Assembly: GCA_963556255.1 (NCBI GenBank)
Contig: OY744607.1
Coordinates: forward strand, 1,182,396 to 1,246,395
From: Allolobophora icterica
Lineage: Eukaryota; Annelida; Clitellata; Crassiclitellata; Lumbricidae
Reading direction: 5' to 3'
DNA: 64,000 nucleotides
A program made the translations under genes and the position numbers. Below, piece by piece: positions 1 through 9,952 of the stretch; position 1 is the first letter of the stretch; the number at the start of each line of letters is the position of its first letter. The notes below the pieces were generated by a model. The model was given only the letters and a program-made list of their open reading frames with translations. It was not told where the DNA came from and ran no database searches.

Positions 1-460
1 TAACATTTTTACTACCAGGGACTGGCCATCTAGGACAACCATAGCACACGGAGACGTCCGTAAAACCAACATTAAGCGTATATACATAGATGCACATACA
101 TGCATCCTAACATTGTATAATTATATACATAAACCCCAACATTATATATATATACATACATGTATATCAACGTTCAATGTATACATACAAACCAAAGTCG
201 TATATACATATACAAGAACATGCATAGCACGAAATATATATATGCACACACGAATATTACATAACATATAATATATCTGCAGAGTTACGCACGTATTTAT
301 CTTAGATCATATATACATATACATCTATATTATATACATATACATATATATATATAATACGGTTTATTATATAAAATCTCTTTTGTAGTTGAATCATAAC
401 TTGACAAAATAGACATCAAATGGGTGATGTCCGGCGGCAGCGGCGATCCCAGTAGATTTA
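1..460. repeat. A/T-rich simple-sequence stretch (ATAC/TATA)
   Basis: Positions about 60-360 are imperfect runs of ATATATACATAC type. No gene is seen. Positions 462-1120 hold unremarkable sequence that includes the presumed 3' UTR of the polycystin-like gene. A 66-codon plus-strand frame at 462-662 has no family signal and is not called. Confidence 0.7.
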
Positions 461-728
461 CATGAACAGAGATGACAGGACACAGAAGGCGTCTCTCTCT
501 CCCGAATGCAAAGAAGACGACAGAGACTGCCGTCCGAACCGGCGGTCAAGCGCCATAAACTGGACTTCCATTATGTCTTTTTGGTCAGTGGAAGTCTACA
601 GAGTCTGCTGTGCACACGACGGGACGGAGACGCGGCCGAGCAACGCAACCATCTTGAAGTAATGTCCCAACATTAAGTAGAAACTTACACACTGTTTGCG
701 ACATAGGTTACAAGCCCACACAACACCA

Positions 729-734
729 TTTATT
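729..734 (-). terminator. Candidate polyadenylation signal AATAAA
   Basis: AATAAA reads on the minus strand about 390 bp after the stop codon, the first canonical signal seen downstream. A second lies at 363-368. This is motif-level evidence only, in an A/T-rich region. Confidence 0.35.
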
Positions 735-1121
735 ATTCATGACAAATACAGAAAAACGTAGATGAAAAACATGTAGAAAATATTCCGCAAGCCGGCCATA
801 TAAATATATATTTTTGGTGACCGAGACTTGCATCATTGTTCAACGCTGAACGAGATAATAATATAATGAAAAGAATTTAAAAAAATTGTTTACATGGATC
901 GCGTTCGTGCGATTCGGTCCCGGCTTAGACCGTGGTTTTAATTATGAGTTTTTTTGTGGTAAAATGCGTTATTAAGTAACACCACAGTCAAAACATTTTG
1001 ACATTGCCGTTTCCTTCAAGTTCTTCAATACTCGTATTTAAACAAACATTGTTTTAGTCGACAACTTTCGTTCGAAAAAAGCTACGTGACAGGAAACAAC
1101 GACATCAAAGAGAGGGAAAAT

Positions 1122-2185
1122 CTATTTTCCACTACCGGGCGTTCCTTTGTTTCCTTTACCTCCAATATTCCATTGTTTGGCCAGGTACTCTTTCACGAAT
1201 ACTTGCATCCGGTCGATTTCTGGATGCTTGGGAAAGAATTCGACAAAAGCGCTGTAGATGATAGCGAAGGTGAAACTCAGCGTGATGAAATTGATGACAA
1301 CCAGACTGAACAGAAACAGGAAAACGGTCACTTCAACTCCGGAATAGGGGTTCTGATCAGAATCACGGAAGACGTTCGACACCACGAAATGTATTCCCAG
1401 CAGAACGTTGAGCAACGATTCGCCCCAGTTGCGAAATTCGCTCTCGCGGTCGCCAACCATCATATACATGAACGTTGCAATGGTGAAAAACTGGAGGAGT
1501 AGCATAAATACGACAACGAATATGAACTGTGCGATGCGTTCAAGTACGATAAGGAACCGGTTGAAGATGGACAGCATTTCGAGGAACTGGAAACAGCGCA
1601 GCAGCATGATAAACGTCGTCATACCAAAGAAGAACGATCGCCACAGGAACATCGTGATGAGATATTCGAACTGAACCACTCGACTGGCGTGGTACGTTTC
1701 AACAGTCTGCATCAGGACGGAATTGTACGAAAGATCCACGACGATCATGCACCATGCCAGCAAGATGATGAGATAATCCAGAAGGTTCCAGAAGCTGTAG
1801 ACGAAAAGCAGAACGCCCAACTTCCACATTTTCCGGACTACGTAAACGGAGTAGGCGACAATGACGAACCCAAAGAGTCCATCGAGGAAGAGAGACAACC
1901 ACCACGGGTTCAGATAATACCCATGCAACCGGAGAGACTGGACAATCCCGGTAGAAAAAACGCCGCCCACTTTAGGCAGCTCGATCACGACAATGATCAG
2001 AGTGAAAAGATCGAGGCTTGCAGTGTAGCCCATGATTTCGATCATAGCCGAGCCTTCCTTCTTGTTCAGCCAGTTCGTCCTCTGGAGTTCCTGCACGGTC
2101 TGTCGAGCTGCGGACAGCGTTGATCCGAATTCTTTCTCGTTGTCCGGTTCGATGTTATCCCTGTAGTTGAACATGAACGGTCCAT
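1122..2185 (-). CDS. Polycystin-like gene, last exon: end of TOP domain and channel core
   Basis: The 1,064-bp terminal exon has acceptor TCTGTTCCTCTAG above 2185 and stop TAG at 1124-1122. It begins GPFMFNYRDNIEPDN, then NWLNKKEGSAMIEIMGYTAS and LDLFTLIIVVIELPKVGGVF, the conserved end of the polycystin domain. Five hydrophobic helices follow: FLDGLFGFVIVAYSVYVV, WNLLDYLIILLAWCMIVV, an S4-like FFFGMTTFIMLLRCFQFL, an S5-like IAQFIFVVVFMLLLQFF, then the pore segment WGESLLNVLLGIHFVVSN and S6 (VTVFLFLFSLVVINFITLSF). The cytoplasmic tail is only about 40 residues, Gly/Lys-rich, without an obvious coiled coil or EF hand. A 91-bp piece of this exon (1837-1927) has an exact second copy in the intron at 4584-4674. 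Confidence 0.95.
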
Positions 2186-2261
2186 CTAGAGGAACAGAGA
2201 TGACAGATATCTCGTATAAATAAACACCTAATCACACAAAACTACCACAAACATTCAAAGT

Positions 2262-2560
2262 ATATTCAATTCAATTCAATGTCATTTATTGCAATCAAGA
2301 CAATCGTTGCATATTATTATTTTTTTACATCGTATCACTGAACTGTAAGTCTATGAAGGCAAAGGGAAAGTCAAAAGGGACAAAGGTCCCGCTAACGGGC
2401 CACCTGTACGTGTAAATTACCCACTTGATTTAATAGACGAGAGAAAGTACGAGGTCATCCCCAAGGTCGATTAGGAACCATTGTCTATGTAATTAGTTGA
2501 GTTTACCTTGGGAACAGTAATAGGAGAGAAAGAAGGAAAAGAAAGAGAGTAAGCGCAAGA
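2262..2560 (-). mobile_element. Second LINE-type 3' tail
   Basis: On the minus strand this stretch ends TTGCAATAAATGACATTGAA followed by ATTGA repeats. That resembles the TTGCAATAAA tail of the LINE fragment next to it, and it has a comparable short block before it (GGTGGCCCGTTAGCGG-like). No coding part remains. It is probably another 3' remnant of a related element; the boundary with the adjacent fragment is not certain. Confidence 0.45.
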
Positions 2561-2574
2561 GGAATCACACACAT

Positions 2575-3395
2575 CAATCAATCAAAATCAAAAAGTCTTT
2601 ATTGCAACCACAAAAACCATAAAAGTAACAAAGTTTCAAATTTAGCACACAAAAGCCGTATGAAAAAATACATCTTCTTGATTATAAATGCAGCATGTTA
2701 ATACTGGTTACAGGTTGCAAAGGGTGGCCCCAAAGGGATGTAATCCCGCTGAGCGAGGTCACCCATACATCGTATTGCAATTTCTAAGTCCATGGCTGGT
2801 TTTTCTTAATTAGATTCTCTTAACTAAATTCTTAACTAAATGGCTCAACGCCCGGGCCCCGGTGCACGTACACGTCCAGGAACTGGGGATGTCTCTTCAG
2901 TCAATTAAGGCCTTATCATATCACATTGGGGAGGGGGAAGAATAATTATACATTAATTAGATGTTCTCTTAGTCGAGTTTTAAATTCGAAGCGATTTCTA
3001 GAGTGACGAATTTCAAGTGGAGTTTCATTCCATAGTTGTGGCCCTGACGCTTTCAAACTAAACTCTCTTATATTTGTGCGAGCGCGTATTGGGCGATAGG
3101 TAGCTGCACTTCTAGTGTTATGTGCATGGATTTGTGATCCCATGGTAAAATATCCTCTGAATGAGTTTGGGAGTAAGTTCCGTTCATACTGATATAAGAA
3201 TTCTATTATTTGCATTCTTCTAATTTGATCAATTTTTAATATATTTAAGTTCTTGAATATTGGGTCAGAATGTTCTCTTCGGTGGGACCCATTTATTATT
3301 CTCACGGCTTTTTTTGTAATATCATTAGTTTATTAAGTCTGGACTCGTAATTAGAAGCCCATATCATACTACAATAGCTTAAATAGGTAGTCATA
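2575..3395 (-). mobile_element. 5'-truncated, frameshifted LINE (reverse transcriptase C-terminus and 3' tail)
   Basis: The minus frame at 3305-2946 encodes GSHRREHSDPIFKNLNILKI, HNTRSAATYRP and ASGPQLWNETPLEIRHSRN. This is the usual C-terminal region of reverse transcriptases from marine-invertebrate non-LTR elements (HS-P-F-L-N-IL-K; H-x-Y/N-T-R; GP-x-x-W-N). Upstream, LSYCSMIWASNYESRLNKL reads on in another phase. A run of seven A at about 3309-3315, one short, explains the frameshift. The 3' end near 2575-2600 has TTGCAATAAAGAC and a short TGAT/GATT repeat tail. It is a dead copy lying in the last intron. Confidence 0.8.
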
Positions 3396-3465
3396 CACAT
3401 ATATATGAACATAATAATATATGTGTATGACTGTATGTGTATGCATGTATTACATAATTATGTAT

Positions 3466-3560
3466 AGAGATTAGGGACCTTGAGGAAGTCCTTCACTCAC
3501 AGCAGGTCAGCACCATCGACGTATGCTTGGTAATTAATACATCCATAATAATGACGGTAA
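3466..3560 (+). mobile_element. SINE fragment
   Basis: This contains the shared SINE body 'gggaccttgaggaagtcctt', then a 'caccatcga...tgcttggtaatta' segment also present at 5876-5995, 29413-29592 and, inverted, 30352-30513. The tRNA-like head is missing. Confidence 0.55.
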
Positions 3561-3738
3561 TGATAATAGAAATAATAGTAATAATCTTTTTATTATTACG
3601 TCTTTCGTGGGATCAATACCTCAGGTAAAAAAAATAATAATGATAATATGATGATGATGACAATAATAATAATAATTACCTTGGGTAAAAATACTAATAA
3701 AAGTAATAGTAATAATAAGAATAATAATAATAGTAATT

Positions 3739-3740
<2 letters not shown>

Positions 3741-3820
<80 letters not shown>
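3741..3820. repeat. (AAT)n microsatellite
   Basis: This is a pure trinucleotide run of about 80 bp within a longer imperfect AAT-rich stretch from about 3630. The frames through it (poly-Asn and poly-Ile) are artefacts. Confidence 0.95.
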
Positions 3821-3839
3821 AAAAAGAGACTGAAAGATC

Positions 3840-4200
3840 AGCTTTCAATTTGGTCAAAGGACATGAGGAGGTCGAGAGTCCCAGATGGAAGAAAAAACGA
3901 ACTGTGACTGAACGCTGGTCAAAGACAAGACGAGGAAGAACATACTTTCCAGCAGATGCTGGTCAAAACGAGGATCAGCCCTTAACCTCAGCGGAACAGC
4001 ATTCAACCATGGCCAAGAGACATCCTTTTCGACGTTCGACCCACCTACCTCTTTCTCTGGTCTATCTGGCCACCGGACTCGTTTCTTCCCTGGACAACCC
4101 CTCTGAAACGACCCAGAGAAATAATCTGGTGCCCTGCGTGTAGCTTAGCGCTTTAAAAATTTGGAGTTTACGATTACAATTACGAGACTTTGGATGGAGC
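3840..4200. repeat. Unclassified dispersed repeat
   Basis: The block around 4060-4190 ('ccaccggactcgtttcttcc', 'ctggtgccctgcg', 'gcgctttaaaaatttggag', 'gattacaattacga') reappears, diverged, at about 19610-19770 and in part at 20630-20690. It is therefore a dispersed repeat rather than host coding sequence. No protein domain was recognised in the three minus-strand frames. Confidence 0.5.
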
Positions 4201-4219
4201 ACATAATTTTAGCAGTTAC

Positions 4220-4370
4220 CGGTCTTATTGAGAAAGCGGACAATCCGCGGTTCTTTGAGGAGGATCGATACGTCGTTGCTCATGATGTTCGTCGAATTCG
4301 GATCGCTGCTGTAGACGATGTCGAGCAGGCGAGAGTCCGCCCACTTCCAGAACTCATCTCTTGTCCTTAT
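4220..4370 (-). CDS. Polycystin-like gene, start of extracellular TOP (polycystin) domain
   Basis: This 151-bp exon has acceptor CATTTTAG above 4370 and donor GTAACT at 4219-4214. It encodes IRTRDEFWKWADSRLLDIVY, then NIMSNDVSILLKEPRIVRFL. The F-W-K-W and the later L-x-E-P-R-I-V-R segment match the start of the polycystin domain (family pattern FWxW ... G-x-PRLRQLRV). The exon ends in phase 1, as the last exon requires. Confidence 0.88.
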
Positions 4371-4583
4371 CTAAAATGCCTTTAAACTGTAGAACGTTGA
4401 CCTATTACGTTAGCCTATTACGTTGACCTATTACGTTGCCCAACTACGTTGACCTATGATGTTGACCTATTACGTTGACCCATTACGTTGACCTATTACG
4501 TTGACCCATTACATTAACCCATTACTTTGACCTATTACGTTGACCCATTACGTTAACCTATTAATTATGTAATACATGCATAC

Positions 4584-4674
4584 ACTACGTAAACGGAGTA
4601 GGCGACAATGACGAACCCAAAGAGTCCATCGAGGAAGAGAGACAACCACCACGGGTTCAGATAATACCCATGCA
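4584..4674 (-). pseudogene. 91-bp exact copy of part of the terminal channel exon
   Basis: The sequence is identical base for base, as read by eye, to 1837-1927 in the last exon, and in the same orientation. It has no splice sites of its own and sits within the minisatellite of the intron between the TM6 and TOP exons. It is a fragment, not a usable exon. Confidence 0.93.
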
Positions 4675-4753
4675 TCCGTTAACGTATTATATGAACTTTT
4701 ATGCTAAATTTCTCCTCAGCCACCATATGAAACGTCCGATTACACTACATTCT
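4675..4753. repeat. 79-bp direct duplication, copy 1
   Basis: This is identical to 4925-5003, 250 bp further on. It starts immediately after the 91-bp exon copy ends, so the exon piece and this duplication share a breakpoint. Confidence 0.9.
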
Positions 4754-4924
4754 ATTACGTTAACTTATTACGTCAACTTATTAGACTAACCTATTACGTT
4801 AACTTATTACGTCAACTTATTAGACTAACCTATTACGATAACCTATTATGTCAACCTATTACTTTGCCCTGCTATGTTGACCTATTACACTGACCTATTA
4901 CGTTGACCTGTTACGTTGACCTAT

Positions 4925-5003
4925 TCCGTTAACGTATTATATGAACTTTTATGCTAAATTTCTCCTCAGCCACCATATGAAACGTCCGATTACACTACAT
5001 TCT
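4925..5003. repeat. 79-bp direct duplication, copy 2
   Basis: This is the partner of 4675-4753. It probably represents the original location, since here it continues into non-repetitive intron sequence. Confidence 0.9.
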
Positions 5004-5180
5004 GAACTGATGCTATGGACAGAAAATTAGGAATCAGTGTCTCTGTGATTCTTCTCGTTTTCTGTGCATTGTTCTTCTTACTAATTAATGACTATCTCTC
5101 ATAATGTGACGTTTAACGTCATACCGATTGGAGCAGGTTGTGGTTTTGTAAAGTACATAAAAGGCGCTATAGTTAGTGTC

Positions 5181-5506
5181 CAGATACATACATACATACA
5201 CATACATACATACCTATACAAATATATATATATATATATATATATACATACACACATACATAACACACACATACATACACACATACATACATAACACACA
5301 CATGCACAATTACACATACATACATACCTATACATATGTATGTATGTATATATATATACACATACATACATACATAACACACATACATACATACATACAT
5401 ACATACATACATACATACATACATACATACATACATACATACATACATACACACCTACATACATATACATACACAGTATTACACACTCACACACACACAC
5501 ACACAC
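5181..5506. repeat. (CATA)n / (CA)n microsatellite cluster
   Basis: Long runs of ACAT, AT and AC dinucleotides and tetranucleotides reach up to the donor of the TM6 exon. The Tyr/Cys- and His/Thr-rich open frames across it are artefacts. Confidence 0.95.
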
Positions 5507-5772
5507 CTGTAGGAAAGTTTTCTCCTTGAAGAGAATGCGGTTGTAGAAGTCGTTAGCTATGAATGTCGTGTAGTTCCTCCTGTACAGAGAGATGGCCATT
5601 GCCATGCAGAGGAAGATGGAACAGAAGAGAACATCCTGCAGTTTCTGATTGACGTAGGCTCTGTACAGCGCCTTCGTCGACACGAGGAACCCGTAGCTCG
5701 GAGGCTGGTAGTGCGGTCCTCGACGCATCGCGTTCACGTAGGAGTTGTGGTAGAGCTCGGCACGCTCCAGAT
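5507..5772 (-). CDS. Polycystin-like gene, TM6 exon
   Basis: This 266-bp exon encodes [20 protein letters not shown], then [20 protein letters not shown] (TM6) and [20 protein letters not shown], leading into the extracellular TOP/polycystin domain. The acceptor is GATTTTAG above 5772. The donor GTGTGT lies inside a (GT)n run, so alternative slippage of the donor is possible. It starts with two bases completing an Asp codon and ends in phase 0. Confidence 0.9.
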
Positions 5773-5875
5773 CTAAAATCACCAACACGCTGTCATTGTA
5801 AACAACGGTTGTAGCGAATACCCACGAGACCAAGATCACAAAGGTAAGGCCAGAACATAAAGCAAAAATCACAAG

Positions 5876-5995
5876 AGTCCTCCTCCCCTAAGACGGCTAC
5901 TGTGTAGGGACCTTGAACAAGTCCTTCACTTACAATTGCTCAGTGCCATCGATTGATGCTTGGTCATTAGATAAAGGTGCAATTATGAATGCATA
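5876..5995 (+). mobile_element. 5'-truncated SINE
   Basis: This carries the body 'gacggctactgtgtaggga', 'ccttgaacaagtccttcac' and 'gctcagtgccatcgattgat', shared with the other tRNA-headed SINEs here. It ends in A/T-rich sequence; the promoter head is missing. An AAT-rich run follows at 6012-6060. Confidence 0.6.
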
Positions 5996-6251
5996 ACAAT
6001 AACAAAAGTAATAAAAATAATAATAATAATAACAATAATAATAATACTATTAATAATATATTGTACCATTGTACTTACGGATGTCAGTAAATGCAGAGCA
6101 ATAGGAACAGTAAACAATAACCACAGTAAAGGACAATAGAGATAAGAGACAAACTGATAATTTAAAAAATAGGCAGCCATTATTTGCATTTGATGGGTTC
6201 CTCTGAATTGGTGCTATTTAAATCACAATGAATTTCACTCTTCTCTGGTTC

Positions 6252-6342
6252 AATCTCTCTCTCTCTCTCTCTGGTCCAGTCTCTCTCTGTTTCTCTCTGT
6301 TTCTCTCTGTTTCTCTCTGTCTCTGTCTGTCTGTCTCTCTTT
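6252..6342. repeat. CT-rich microsatellite (tctctctctgtt)
   Basis: This is an imperfect (CT)n run with repeated TCTCTGTT units. Confidence 0.9.
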
Positions 6343-6359
6343 GAGCTCTCTGCATTGGG

Positions 6360-6650
6360 TAGATTCAAAGTTCCAGTGGTACCACTCCTCTCGATGCTGG
6401 GCTTCCACCTTCAGTTGACCGTATCCATCCACCATCGTCCAGTCCAGCAGCATCAGTCTAGTTCTTCCTCCCATTCTTTTCCTTCATTCTTCCCTTCATT
6501 ATAGTTCTCAGCATGGAATCCCCTCTCCACTTCCAATCCACTTTCTCTGTCTTTCTCCGATAGCACCCATCTTTCCTCTTCCACTCATACACCGCCTCTT
6601 CGTCTGTTCCACGTTCAGTCCAGCTAACCATTCCCATCCTGCTCCACACC
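6360..6650 (-). pseudogene. Decayed LINE reverse transcriptase C-terminal fragment
   Basis: Minus frames read MLRTIMKGRMKEKNGRKN and then, after a frame change, GGRTRLMLLDWTMVDGYGQL and QHREEWYHW. The order 'GR-x-x-x-K-x-GR', a 'L-DW-M' segment and 'A-x-x-R-x-x-W' is typical of the end of RTE/CR1-like reverse transcriptases. It is broken by at least one frameshift and lies in the intron before the TM6 exon. Confidence 0.5.
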
Positions 6651-6728
6651 CACATCTGGCTACATCACCAGATAAAAAATTGGAGGAACTTGTATTTCTA
6701 CGACACGCAACGTGAAGGGAATACTTAC

Positions 6729-7394
6729 CCTGAACACAGCGATCCGACAGAGCGTCCGTTTTCGCTATGTACAATTCGTCAACTTTCTTGTATCTATAGA
6801 CGTAGTAACTGGCATACAAGAAGACGACAAGGGTCTCCACGACCACAATGCTCACAAGGGCACTGATCAGCATCGACTCAATGCAGTAGGTCATTCGGAT
6901 CATGGTAAATTTGAGCGAGAAGGCAACTACGTAGGCCGTGAAGAAGGCGGACAGTAGGAGCACCAAAGCCCAGGCGACGTAAACCGACCACTTCGGGAAG
7001 CGGGGCAATTTGAAGGCGTCCGTATCGCTTCCCATGGCCGAGCTGAAGGTGCTGCCCGACTTCTGGAGTCCCTCTGCAGAGGTCGAGACCGGACTCTTGA
7101 AGGAAAGCTGGCTCGGCGATGGCGAAGCGGTCGCAAACGAATCGTAAGACGTCACGATACTCGACCTGTAGTCGGAGACGTTCGACTGGATGGTGACGAC
7201 GTCGGACCTGCATGTGGAGACGCTGCTCTGCGATTCCACGTCGGTTGCGTATTCCTCGTCCGAGGAAACGTCCTTTGCGGGGACCTCGAACCACTCGTTC
7301 AGGTATGCCGTTGGTCGATGCAACGGTTGGGACTTTCGAAAGAGAGCCGTTGACAAGACGCCAAATGGGAGGATTATGAGGACGCCAAGGAACC
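6729..7394 (-). CDS. Polycystin-like gene, TM3-TM5 exon with Ser-rich cytoplasmic loop
   Basis: This 666-bp exon follows acceptor ATTTTACAG and ends at donor GTAAGT (6728-6723). It encodes TM3 (FLGVLIILPFGVLSTALFR) and a roughly 100-residue Ser/Asp-rich cytoplasmic loop. TM4 follows (VYVAWALVLLLSAFFTAYVV), introduced by the conserved LPRFPKW, then TM5 (ISALVSIVVVETLVVFLYAS), ending near the cytoplasmic SDRCVQ. The loop is rich in potential phosphorylation sites, as in other polycystin-1-like proteins. Confidence 0.93.
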
Positions 7395-7469
7395 CTGTAA
7401 AATGTAAGTGCATTGACAGAATGCAATCTACACAGCGTCTCTTCAAGTAAAATCTGCTTATGTGTCTAT

Positions 7470-7715
7470 TCTAATCTAATCTCATCTGAACTAAGCCGTT
7501 CTAATATGTTCTAATCTAATATAATCTGTTCTAATATGTTCTAATCTGATCTAATATGTTCTAATATGTTCTAATTTGTTCTAATCTAGTATAATCTGTT
7601 CTAATATGTTCTAATCTGATCTAATATGTTCTAATCTGATCTAATATGTTCTAACCTGATCTAATCTGCTCTAATCTGTTCTAATCAGATCTAACCTGTT
7701 CTAATCTGATCTAAG
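7470..7715. repeat. Minisatellite, ~10-11-bp unit (tctaatctgat / tctaatatgt)
   Basis: This has more than 20 imperfect copies. It lies about 75 bp upstream of the TM3-5 exon acceptor. The rest of the intron to 8572 holds a possible tRNA-like SINE head (about 8005-8065, with 'gggtttgaatctccc') and (ACAT)n runs at 8180-8300 and 8455-8550. Confidence 0.85.
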
Positions 7716-8572
7716 GACTTCCATAGCGCCGCTAACACAACGCCCAAGACATCGAGGAATGGTTGTTGATTCACTTTCAAAAATCATAATACATATGGAG
7801 AAGCCAGGTTGAAGTCCGGTATTATTATTATTATATAAATAATATTCGTTTATTAAATTCAAACTGACAAGTACCCAGTAAGATTACATGATATAATAGT
7901 AACAGACAATAACAAGCTTAACAACAGTTGAATTTAATTGTATGGCAGCTATGCAAGCGCTCATCTGTTCCACTGTTCATATTACACACACACGATTTGC
8001 ATACATAGTTGATCGAGTGACTGCCTGTGGACTGCAGTGGCTTGGGTTTGAATCTCCCTGTGCCATGAATAATTGACAAGCGATTGTCTAGTCATGCAAG
8101 GAGCGACTACAGTCCAGTTGACGTTGGCGCTTTTGCTGAAAGATCTCCTCATCATGACCATGTGCCAATGGGAAAGATTAGCACTTATTGTATAAAGAAA
8201 CGTAAATACATACATAAAGAGTTACATACATACATAACTTATGGTACATACATACATTCTTGAAACATACATCAGTACATAGATGTATACATACATACAA
8301 ATCTAGTTTGCATACACACATACATAAATGGCCAGAGTGGCCAAACAGGATCCATATATGTAGGACCTATATTCCGAAATGGGACCCATATTGTGCCCAC
8401 ATGGGTTACATCTAATGGCCAAGGATGTTTGCATACAACAGGACACGACATTGACACGTACATACACACATACAGACATACATACATATATACATACAAA
8501 TATATACACATACAGACAGACATACATACAAACACACACATACATATGTGTTGTATTGTACGATCAACTAAC

Positions 8573-8775
8573 CATTGGCAATGACAGATTCCTGTGGTTG
8601 AAAAGGATCGTTATCTTCCATGGCAGCGGAACCTCTTTTGCCCCTGAGAACAACGGTGGACCACAGCCAACCGGTTGCCATCATCAGACAACAGGCCAGG
8701 CGTTGCGATCGAGTGAAATTGCTCAACGCCGGACGGAACAACAGCGACAACCAGAGGTGGCGGTCACGAAAGCCT
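8573..8775 (-). CDS. Polycystin-like gene, TM2 exon
   Basis: This 203-bp exon encodes RGFRDRHLWLSLLFRPALSN, then FTRSQRLACCLMMATGWLWS and TVVLRG. The F-T-R-x-Q-R-L-x-C-C-L block is a hallmark of the polycystin-1 family at the start of TM2. The acceptor is TTGCCAG above 8775 and the donor GTTAGT at 8572-8567. The exon begins with one base of a split Arg codon and ends with one base of a Gly codon completed by the next exon. Confidence 0.93.
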
Positions 8776-8844
8776 CTGGCAACACAAACGACAACAGAAA
8801 TGAAAATACAACGAAAGCAAGAAGCTAATAAAAGTTACCCAAAG

Positions 8845-9245
8845 GTTGCCAACTAAAAATCTCCAAATGTTGCCAACTAATAATCTCCAAATGTTGTCAA
8901 CTAATAATCTCCAAATGTTGTCTACTAAAAATCTCCACATTTTATCACCTAAAAATTTCCAAATGTTGTCAACAAAAACTCTCCAATGTTGTCAACTATA
9001 AATCTCCAACATTACCACCTACAAATCTCCAAATGTTGTCAACTTTATCTCCAAATGTTGTCCATTAAAAATCTCCAAACGTCAACTAAAAGTCTCCAAA
9101 TGTCTACTAAACATCTCCAAAGTCGTCTACTAAAAAGTCTCCAAATGTTATTAACTAAAAGTCTCTAAATTTTGTCAACTAAAAATCTTCAAATGTTGTC
9201 AATAAAAAATCTCCAAACGTCAACTAAAATACTCCAAATGTTTCA
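8845..9245. repeat. Minisatellite, ~23-24-bp unit (aatctccaaatgttgtcaacta)
   Basis: About 16 imperfect copies, some shortened, fill much of the intron between the PLAT-end and TM2 exons. No gene is seen. Confidence 0.9.
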
Positions 9246-9437
9246 ACAAAAATTTCGGATTGTAACATCACATTTTATCTTGGACTGCCAGGTAACAGAA
9301 ATGTTTATCTGATAAAAAGTCTCTCTGACGTTTTCAAGAAGTTTTGCATAACCTCTTGTTTTTATGATAAACCTTGTCTTACATTGACTACCAGAGAAGC
9401 TGGATAAATTGTATAATACATATGCAATATTTATTCA

Positions 9438-9715
9438 ATACAATAGGATAGAAGTCATTAGACTAGGTTAGAACACAATATGATAGAAATGCAATAGGAT
9501 AGAAGTCATTAGACTAGGTTAGAACACAATATGATAGAAATGCAATAGGATAGAAGTCATTAGACTAGGTTAGAACACAATATGATAGAAATGCAATAGG
9601 ATAGAAGTCATTAGACTAGGTTAGAACACAATATGATAGAAATGCAATAGGATAGAAGTCATTAGACTAGGTTAGAACACAATATGATAGAAATGCAATA
9701 GGATAGAAGTCATCA
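9438..9715. repeat. 51-bp tandem repeat
   Basis: 'gcaatagg' falls at 9491, 9542, 9593, 9644 and 9695, exactly 51 bp apart. The copies are almost identical, so the array is young. It ends about 60 bp from the donor of the PLAT-end exon. Confidence 0.95.
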
Positions 9716-9774
9716 GAATAGGTTAGGATAAAATACGATAGAATAGGTGAAACCCAAGAATAGGTGAAACCCAC

Positions 9775-9948
9775 CTGTCGGTGCTCATGTCGACCATACA
9801 GCTAAAGGTGTCCAGCTGTTCAGCAGACATTACGTGGAACCTTTCGTGCAGACTGGAACCACCATAGTCCGTCGCCAGCCACTTGTCACACAGGAAGTGA
9901 TACCTGGCATGTGACTGGGCATCGTGGACAATCAGACGTTTCAAGTAC
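9775..9948 (-). CDS. Polycystin-like gene, PLAT domain end
   Basis: This 174-bp exon encodes YLKRLIVHDAQSHARYHFLC, DKWLATDYGG and LDTFSCMVDMSTD, finishing the PLAT fold (W-x-L-K-R-x-x-V-x-D followed by the F-L-C-x-K-W-L strand). The donor is GTGGGT at 9774-9769. The acceptor GGCAG belongs to the last unit of a minisatellite at 9953-10175, whose other units read GGCAAGG at the same place. Confidence 0.92.
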
Positions 9949-9952
9949 CTGC

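Larger units (their letters stand above)
4395..4925. repeat. Minisatellite, ~13-bp unit (ctattacgttgac-like)
   Basis: The array is many imperfect copies of a 12-14-bp unit such as 'ctattacgttgac'. It starts about 25 bp upstream of the TOP-domain exon (4370) and is interrupted by a copied piece of the channel exon and by one member of a 79-bp direct duplication. Confidence 0.9.

Noticed and set aside
462..662. 66-codon plus-strand frame
   Set aside because: No recognisable domain, no splice context and only short length. It may equally be part of the 3' flank.
1086..2123. Plus-strand frames of 138, 88 and 144 codons
   Set aside because: Antisense to the well supported channel exon (1122-2185).
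5099..5506. C-terminal Tyr/Cys/Met-rich extension of the TM6 exon frame
   Set aside because: A read-through into the CATA/CA microsatellite after a proper donor at 5506-5501; polycystins have no such segment.
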